The position numbers and the translations under genes were made by a program. The notes under the pieces are model-generated. The model was not told the origin of the DNA. It saw only the letters and a program-made list of their open reading frames with translations, and did not search any database. Shown piece by piece: positions 14,201 to 18,284 of a stretch of 18,284 bases of DNA (the first letter of the stretch is position 1; every line of letters starts with the position of its first letter). This DNA comes from Patescibacteria group bacterium (GTDB lineage: Bacteria > Patescibacteriota > Microgenomatia > UBA10105): positions 379 through 18,662 of the forward strand of contig DQGR01000093.1 of NCBI GenBank assembly GCA_003524845.1. The letters are read 5' to 3'.

Positions 14201-17200
14201 TATTGACATACAGTGTGCCAATTGAGTTTGTATTGGCGGTCGTTGAGCCGTCGATTGTGACATTATCGGTCGCGCCCAGGACATTTTTGATATTGCCGGC
14301 CGATGTATACAGTGCGTAGTTGGCGGCATTGGTCGTGACTGTTGAGAAGATTCCATAGTTGTTGGTTCCAGCTGAGGCCGCTGATGCGTAGATGCCGAAG
14401 CCATAATCTGCGTTGGTGCTTGTGGCGAAGACGCCGTAGGCTCTGGTGTCACCGGCGGTAGCACCTGTTGCGGTAAAATAACCCCCAAAGGTTTTCCTTA
14501 TATTATTGGCGTTGTCCCCGGTTGATGTGTCGCTGGCGGTTACAAATGCCCCAAAAACTTCATTGGTTGTTGGTGTGGAATTTACGGCGTCTGCGCCGCT
14601 TTTTGCGGTGGTAGAGTAAATTCCATAAAGGTGCATGTCGGCTGAATCGACTAAGGTGGTACTGGTTGAGAAAGTGTTAGAGATACCGTATTGCCTGAAG
14701 CTTGGCCCGTCGGAATCTACTCCGGTTGAGGTTATTTTCAATGCCGAAGGTGCTGTTCCGGTTCCGCCTTCCGCTAATCTGGCGAGGATACTTAAAACAC
14801 CGGTGTTGGTGGTAGTGGTTTGGGCGGTTGTCGAGCCGTCGATTGTGACATTATCGGTTGCGCCCAGGATATTTTTGATATTACCGGCCGTAGTGTAGAG
14901 GGCGTAGTTGCCGGCGGCAGTGGCAACTGTTGAGAAGATTCCATAGTTGTTGTCCGCCGAGGCGGCTGTTGCGTAGATGCCGTAAGCATTAGCGGTGCCG
15001 TTCGTTGAGCCTGTTACGGTTAGGTAGCCACCGTAGGTGTTCCTGGTTCCTTGGCTGGTTGTAGTGTTTGTGTTTGTGATATTCCCGTAAAAGCCGTATG
15101 TGTCTTTTTGCGCAGCAACATCACCTGTAATATTGCCGTAGACGGAATAACCGAAGTCTGTGTTGCCAAGTGAAACTGAATCAGTGACAACTGTATATTG
15201 TCCGTAAAGCAGATTGGAGTTTGTACTATTGCCATTAGTTACCACATTTGAAATACCGTAGGCAGTTCCAAGGGAAAGGGTGCTTTGGGAGGTGAAGGCT
15301 ATTTGAATGGCGCTGGGGCCTACACCTGATGTCGAGCCGCCATTGACATAGAGCAGGCCGCCTCCTTGGGTGCTGGCGGTTGTAAAGCCGTCGATAGTAA
15401 CGTTATCGGTTGCCGTCAGATTAAATTTGTAATCCGTAGCGGCCGAGCCGTCACCGAAGCTTAGGGTTTCGCCCGTAACTGTGCCGATGTAGGAAGAATC
15501 CTGGAAGATTATATTGCTGGCGGCGCCTACCGCGCCGATTGTGATGTCGCCCGCGGGGCCTTGTATAGTAAGGGCTCCGGTTGAGTCGGTGGTGATTGAG
15601 GCATCTGTTATGCCGGCGCCGGAGGAGTAAAGGGTAATTGAGCCGTCCGTTCCACCGGCGCCGGTGTTGTTGACACCCGTGTAGAAGTTGGCGGAAGTCT
15701 GCAGATCGCCGGCAAAGTAACCGGCCCAGTTAGTGTCGGCACCTGAACCTTGCGCATAGATGCCGTAAGCCTTAGTTGTCCCGCCGGCTGCTCCGGTTGC
15801 CCCAAAAATACCACCATAGGTGTTCCTGACACCTGTTGCCCCTGCTTCTGTTGAATTGTTGAGAGCGACGCTCTTGATGCCGATGATGTTAAATGTACCA
15901 TCTATTGTTAAATTATCGGCACCGGATTTGGTGACGGTGTTGTACTGCCCATAGAGGTCAAAGGTAGGAGAGGTGGCGGTAACAGCCAGCGTGTTGCTAA
16001 AGCTATTGTAGATACCGTACTGGGCAACGGTTGTTGCTGCGCCTGTTGCGGTTGAAGTGTATGAAACGTCGATACCGCGGTTATCGTGGGTTAAGGAGGT
16101 GACATTGAGATCCAATACGCCTGCCGTGCCGGTGCTGGTGGTGGTTATATTAAAATCTTCCGTGCCTGCGAAGGAGAAATCGACGTCCGAGTTGAATGTA
16201 GATGTACCATCAAAGTTTGCAGTGGCATCTACTTCCAGGTCCCCTTCTATATATAGGTCATCGTCGCCGGATGCGGTACCCGGCGTTCCGGTGTCGCCGA
16301 TTCTGGTGTAGCCAGTGGCGTTGACGGTTAAGTTGCCGTCTGATGTGATGTCGTCGCCGTTAACGGCAACGTCGCCTGCGAGGGTAAGATTGCCGCCTGT
16401 TATTTCTACGGCCCCCACAAAGTAACCGGCGCGGGCGGCGGAGCCACCGGTTGCGGAGGCGTAGATTCCGTAGCCGATGTCCGAACCGCTGGAAGCGGCG
16501 TAAACTCCATAGGCTGCGTTGCTTGTCCCGTTGTCGTCGCCCTGTGCGTCAAAGTATCCGGCTGCAACTATTCTTGTCCCAGAAGCAGCTACTGAGTTGT
16601 CGGAATTTGTTGTAAGTGAGTAGACACCATAGGCCTTGATTGTATTGCCGTCTGCCGTAGTGTCTGCCCCGGTTTTGTTAAGCTCCTGGTATATACCTAT
16701 ATAGGTAGGCTGGACATTGCCAAGGGCCTGGCTATTTGTAAAGAGATTATAGTGGCCGTACTGGGTTGTTGTGGCTGTCGAGTCGCTGACATAAGTAAGG
16801 GCGATCCCTTTGTGAAGGTCTTGGTTGGAAACGACGTCGATGTCCAGGACTCCTGATGTGTTGGTGTCGTTGTTGGTTGATGAGCCGTCTATATAAAAGC
16901 GTTCGCTTGCGCCGAACCCGAAGGTAGCATTGCCTGCGGCTCCATAAATAGAGTAGTTAGTGATTGTGCCGGTGGCGTTTGATGCAGAGAGGTAGGCGGC
17001 TATATTGGTACCCGATGTGCCGTTGGTGTTGGTAACGGTACTATAGAGGCCATAAGCGTTGTGGGCAGTGTTGGCGTTGGCCCCGGAGCGGGTGAGCTTG
17101 AGAAGGTAAGATGAACCGGAAGCACCACCGGCAGTTGAGGTTGAGGTGATGTCAACGGCGGTGCCGGTTGTTAAGGCGTCTGCCGAGATTGCGGCGGCAG

Positions 17201-18284
17201 ATGCGGTGGTTACCGAGTCTGCAGTTATATCCAAAACGTTTGCCGAAATATTTGAGGCGTTAATGTCCAGGGCGATTTGGTCGGTGTCGTCCTGGTCGAT
17301 GACAACGGCCACGGTGTTGCTGGTTGCGCTTGACGTTACGTCGAATTTGCCGTCCGGGGTAGTGTCGCCAATGCCGATGTCGCCGCTTGCGCTGATTGTC
17401 AACCTGACGAAATTGTCGGTTCCGAGCTGAAGTTCCGCATTACTTGTGGCTGTGCCAATAAGCAGGGCGTTTGTCCTGGCGCCTGTGTAAGCTACGCCTC
17501 TCGAGTCGAAATCGGCGGTATTTGATGTCAGGCCGAGTATCGCTCCGGTACCCGTGCCGTCTTGTTGGAGGAAGATATAGGGGTTGTCGTCTTCGTTATC
17601 ATTGCTTAAATCGGCTGCCAGGATGACGGCTACATCGTTGGTGTCGCTTGGGAAGTAGCCGGCATAGTTATTGTCGGCTCCGGTTGCTTCTGCATAGATA
17701 CCATATGCCGTGGTTGCTCCGGCGGTTGCCCCTGTTGCCGAAAAATAACCTCCATAAGTGTTTTTGATTCCAAGATCGCCGGTGTCACCTGAAGTATTGG
17801 AGGAAGTGAAGTAGCTGGCGAATGTATTGGTAGTACCGCCGGTTGTTGTATAGGCATCGGTACCGGATTTTTGGGTTATGCCATAGATTCCATAGTAGTT
17901 ATTGGTGGTTGAAGTGCCGGCTAAATTGGCAACACTGGCTAGGGAGTTATAGGTGCTAAAGGAGTTGGCAGTCCCGGTTGCGGTTGAAGCTGTATTGACA
18001 TATAGGGCACCGTTGGCGTTTGTGTTGGCATTGGTTGATCCGTCAATTAAGACGTTTTCTGCGGCACCAAGGTTGAAGGCTGCTGAGCCGCCGCCTGTGT
18101 ATATGCTGTAATTTGTCCCCCCGCTTGTGGCTTTGATGAAAGCACCATAATTGATACCGGCTGTTGCACCTGTAGCGTTTAGGGAAGCACCGAAGCTGTT
18201 GCCGACGGTTGATGTTGAGAGACCCAAAACGGCTACATTAACGTCTGCCCCGGTTGTTGTTGCATAGATACCGTAGGCGGCGGT
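11244..18284 (-). CDS. Giant repetitive surface protein with two tail-fibre-type chaperone-like domains (N-terminus missing)
   Basis: At least 2346 aa; the frame runs open through the right edge, so the start lies outside. The long N-terminal part (about 18284-13740) is made of Gly/Thr/Asn/Ala-rich modules with a recurring core, NTYGGYF, TGATAG, AYGIYA, ADNNY, then DNVTIDGSTT and LYVN; about six clear cores are seen. Two related domains follow (about 13735-13290 and 12735-12330). Both have DLAENF or DLAEKF, a GDVV/GDIV turn, GV/GIVST, GRVP(V/A)KV, ENGPI, SSTPGV and an ending in VE. They resemble the Peptidase_G2-like self-cleaving or chaperone domains of phage tail spikes. The C-terminus (11850-11244) is a short beta-rich region. 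A secreted beta-solenoid adhesin or stalk is inferred. Several heptad repeat tracts lie in its 3' third. Confidence 0.8.
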   Translation of the reverse strand, partial: TAAYGIYATTTGADVNVAVLGLSTSTVGNSFGASLNATGATAGINYGAFIKATSGGTNYSIYTGGGSAAFNLGAAENVLIDGSTNANTNANGALYVNTASTATGTANSFSTYNSLASVANLAGTSTTNNYYGIYGITQKSGTDAYTTTGGTTNTFASYFTSSNTSGDTGDLGIKNTYGGYFSATGATAGATTAYGIYAEATGADNNYAGYFPSDTNDVAVILAADLSNDNEDDNPYIFLQQDGTGTGAILGLTSNTADFDSRGVAYTGARTNALLIGTATSNAELQLGTDNFVRLTISASGDIGIGDTTPDGKFDVTSSATSNTVAVVIDQDDTDQIALDINASNISANVLDITADSVTTASAAAISADALTTGTAVDITSTSTAGGASGSSYLLKLTRSGANANTAHNAYGLYSTVTNTNGTSGTNIAAYLSASNATGTITNYSIYGAAGNATFGFGASERFYIDGSSTNNDTNTSGVLDIDVVSNQDLHKGIALTYVSDSTATTTQYGHYNLFTNSQALGNVQPTYIGIYQELNKTGADTTADGNTIKAYGVYSLTTNSDNSVAASGTRIVAAGYFDAQGDDNGTSNAAYGVYAASSGSDIGYGIYASATGGSAARAGYFVGAVEITGGNLTLAGDVAVNGDDITSDGNLTVNATGYTRIGDTGTPGTASGDDDLYIEGDLEVDATANFDGTSTFNSDVDFSFAGTEDFNITTTSTGTAGVLDLNVTSLTHDNRGIDVSYTSTATGAATTVAQYGIYNSFSNTLAVTATSPTFDLYGQYNTVTKSGADNLTIDGTFNIIGIKSVALNNSTEAGATGVRNTYGGIFGATGAAGGTTKAYGIYAQGSGADTNWAGYFAGDLQTSANFYTGVNNTGAGGTDGSITLYSSGAGITDASITTDSTGALTIQGPAGDITIGAVGAASNIIFQDSSYIGTVTGETLSFGDGSAATDYKFNLTATDNVTIDGFTTASTQGGGLLYVNGGSTSGVGPSAIQIAFTSQSTLSLGTAYGISNVVTNGNSTNSNLLYGQYTVVTDSVSLGNTDFGYSVYGNITGDVAAQKDTYGFYGNITNTNTTTSQGTRNTYGGYLTVTGSTNGTANAYGIYATAASADNNYGIFSTVATAAGNYALYTTAGNIKNILGATDNVTIDGSTTAQTTTTNTGVLSILARLAEGGTGTAPSALKITSTGVDSDGPSFRQYGISNTFSTSTTLVDSADMHLYGIYSTTAKSGADAVNSTPTTNEVFGAFVTASDTSTGDNANNIRKTFGGYFTATGATAGDTRAYGVFATSTNADYGFGIYASAASAGTNNYGIFSTVTTNAANYALYTSAGNIKNVLGATDNVTIDGSTTANTNSIGTLYVNTASSSSSGTIGILSDYTSINTGTTIQGAIKGTMASSVTLVGTSTITSLSGIIVSATKSGADNYTSTGGETRVFGIYGTVLNNSTDSGAAGTRNTYGGYFTAQGATAGTTTSYGIYVSASASDNNYPIYSAVAFPTANTAGLCWDGSGATAVYDCSSAPGDLAENFGTQDTTIEAGDVVVASGEAYEATGPRDGSFSTKAFVQKSQQPYQLPLGVISTSPNLLFGDDDLFSPSENPKPVSLSGRVPVKVNGENGPISVGDLLATSSTPGVAMRADPAEGHTIGVALSSFPGPGQGKVIMLVETATRYNLAQSLQNVDISASSFSTTSGLTAIDNSGNITTAGTLSASAGNFTVDAFGNTATAGTLSVSGGQFTVDNSGNVNAQSLDLTGDATIGGNLVVGGQLSVNSIQAPSGQSLTLALSDSSGLSALKITDSVDSELLTLNSSGTLTLSAAGASLNITNGYLCVNNNGSCAIANPQNGTIYADAFDTGNTADLAEKFATTDDTVGPGDIVAVDINNRESLVKSTSPYQKTLLGIVSTAPGVTLNSQQINGQPLALAGRVPAKVSTENGPIKAGDPITSSSTPGVGMKATQAGRIIGIALEDFNPTSTNLGSIILFVEPGWYLGSALADNGSMSSEFTVDSSQSASVNCQLSTVNCSVNPDGTLSSEAMAPDERSTMNDEQIRNLIATEVQRQVGQLLASSQAQILGSQVAAPVPAPTDGTDSTGLTDSPTYLPTDPPGEASASAEATQSAACLPQADASGGCGQESTASAAIASGQTIIDQTNTTLDKLNALLSTTHLSLDTLSVSGNTQLAQTQVAGTFSQDGTFIIDYGRQLNVLGSALYLQNDSFAGDCSLSTDHCSLVDIGNGKFTFDKRGNLNVTGTLTAEKVETKSITIDASDPNAKTVGSSQLPANQRLVTIFTSALEPNAKILITPTTPTGGRQLYVSAKSDFEGFTVAIDSAAPTPAPITFDWLIVNTKQISSAQ
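11617..11648. repeat. CAGT heptad tract inside the giant gene
   Basis: GAGT at 11617 and CAGT at 11624, 11631, 11638 and 11645, all 7 nt apart. It encodes CSLSTDHCSLV, a piece unlike its beta-rich surroundings and a source of two cysteines. Confidence 0.8.
11793..11824. repeat. AGTG heptad tract inside the giant gene
   Basis: AGTG at 11793, 11800, 11807 and 11814 and AGTA at 11821 keep a 7-nt period. Encodes ALLSTTHLSLDTL. Confidence 0.8.
11906..11953. repeat. GC-rich palindromic element read in frame
   Basis: Contains CCTGCC (11906), CCGCCTG (11916), GGCAGG (11938) and CAGGCGG (11944), which give alternative stems. It encodes CLPQADASGGCGQ, a cysteine-containing peptide out of keeping with the Thr/Ala-rich linker around it. 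It looks like a dispersed REP-type element inserted in the coding region. Confidence 0.5.
12162..12189. repeat. TTCATCG heptad tract inside the giant gene
   Basis: TTCATCG 12162, TTCATGG 12169, TTGATCG 12176 and TTCATCG 12183 are tandem 7-nt units. On the minus strand they encode DERSTMNDEQ, a charged stretch. Confidence 0.85.
12234..12304. repeat. ACAGTTG tandem array and inverted partner inside the giant gene
   Basis: Four perfect ACAGTTG units (12234, 12241, 12248, 12255) and a partial fifth are followed by ACTGT 12272, ACTGT 12279, ACCGT 12286, ACTCT 12293 and ACTCA 12300. The two halves pair by the 5+2 rule over about 64 nt. Read in frame as Cys/Val/Asn/Ser/Thr repeats (SVNCQLSTVNCSVN). 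Confidence 0.9.
12358..12383. repeat. TAGAT heptad tract inside the giant gene
   Basis: AAGA 12358, TAGA 12365, TAGA 12372 and TAGA 12380 (one-base slip at the last step). It is the same pentamer family as in obg and around the four-helix-bundle gene. It lies at the end of the second chaperone-like domain. Confidence 0.6.
12984..13018. repeat. ACTGT heptad tract inside the giant gene
   Basis: ACTGTTA 12984, ACTGATA 12991, ACTGTCC 12998, ACCGACA 13005 and ACTAAAT 13012 are consecutive 7-nt units. A related tract lies at 13083-13117. Confidence 0.75.
13083..13117. repeat. AACTG heptad tract inside the giant gene
   Basis: AACTGTG 13083, AACTGTC 13090, a diverged unit at 13097, AACTGAT 13104 and AACGTAC 13111. 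It encodes SGGQFTVDN, which is also a plausible beta-strand repeat of the protein itself, so the origin is less certain. Confidence 0.6.
14233..14935 (-). repeat. 588-bp tandem module of the giant gene
   Basis: A stretch of about 100 bp beginning near 14240 recurs near 14828 with few changes (GAGCCG at 14245 and 14833, offset 588 bp or 196 codons). It encodes GNIKN(V/I)LGATDNVTIDGST in both. More diverged copies lie near 15377 and 18035. Confidence 0.75.

Noticed and set aside
1..18284. tRNA or rRNA genes
   Set aside because: No cloverleaf, GTTC-A arm or rRNA-like conserved stretch was noticed in any intergenic gap.

Overview
The window looks like a chromosomal piece of a candidate-phyla-radiation (Patescibacteria) genome, most likely a Microgenomates-type bacterium. 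The reasons are the gene content (DUF2723/TPR and O-antigen-ligase/TPR membrane proteins, a short Obg without the C-terminal OCT domain, a REP-type transposase, a giant AYGIYA/NTYGGYF-repeat surface protein), the absence of a Shine-Dalgarno motif before any visible start, and promoter elements placed almost on top of start codons. TGA is used as a stop, so the TGA-recoding CPR lineages are excluded. The lineage is inferred from style and not from a marker gene.

Layout. The plus strand carries a DUF2723-like membrane glycosyltransferase with a TPR tail (13-2160), a 23S-intervening-sequence-type four-helix-bundle protein (2185-2541) and obg (2587-3714). Everything after that is on the minus strand. 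Reading left to right: a Wzy/O-antigen-ligase-like polymerase with TPRs (3834-6158), a RAYT/IS200-like transposase (6300-6902), a membrane-anchored cyclophilin (7109-7738), a membrane protein with a YIP1-like N-terminus and a large extracytoplasmic part (7949-10000), a UbiA-family prenyltransferase (10295-11131), and a giant repetitive surface protein open at the right edge (11244-18284). Most products belong to the cell envelope (glycan building, lipid-linked carriers, extracytoplasmic folding, surface display). Promoters and repeats between the minus-strand genes suggest separate transcription units.

The striking part is the repeats. (1) Degenerate tandem repeats with an exact 7-nt period occur in many places, both between and inside genes. 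Several form inverted arms that pair by a 5+2 rule: five complementary bases, two non-complementary, again and again. Such hairpins enclose the four-helix-bundle gene (2147-2583), sit in frame in the Obg N-domain (2869-2952), lie side by side in an AT-rich spacer (10005-10106 and 10188-10286), and occur inside the giant gene (12234-12297). A fourth type, with a different sequence but the same 5+2 pairing at its ends, is inserted in frame in the Obg GTPase domain (3244-3354). (2) A near-palindromic 13-mer, AAGGnCAGGCCTT or its complement, occurs in five of the six intergenic gaps longer than 100 bp. It is part of longer direct repeats (37-40 nt) that bracket the transposase and the cyclophilin gene. 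I propose two coexisting small-element families, one perhaps tied to the four-helix-bundle gene and one to the RAYT. This is inference from one window.
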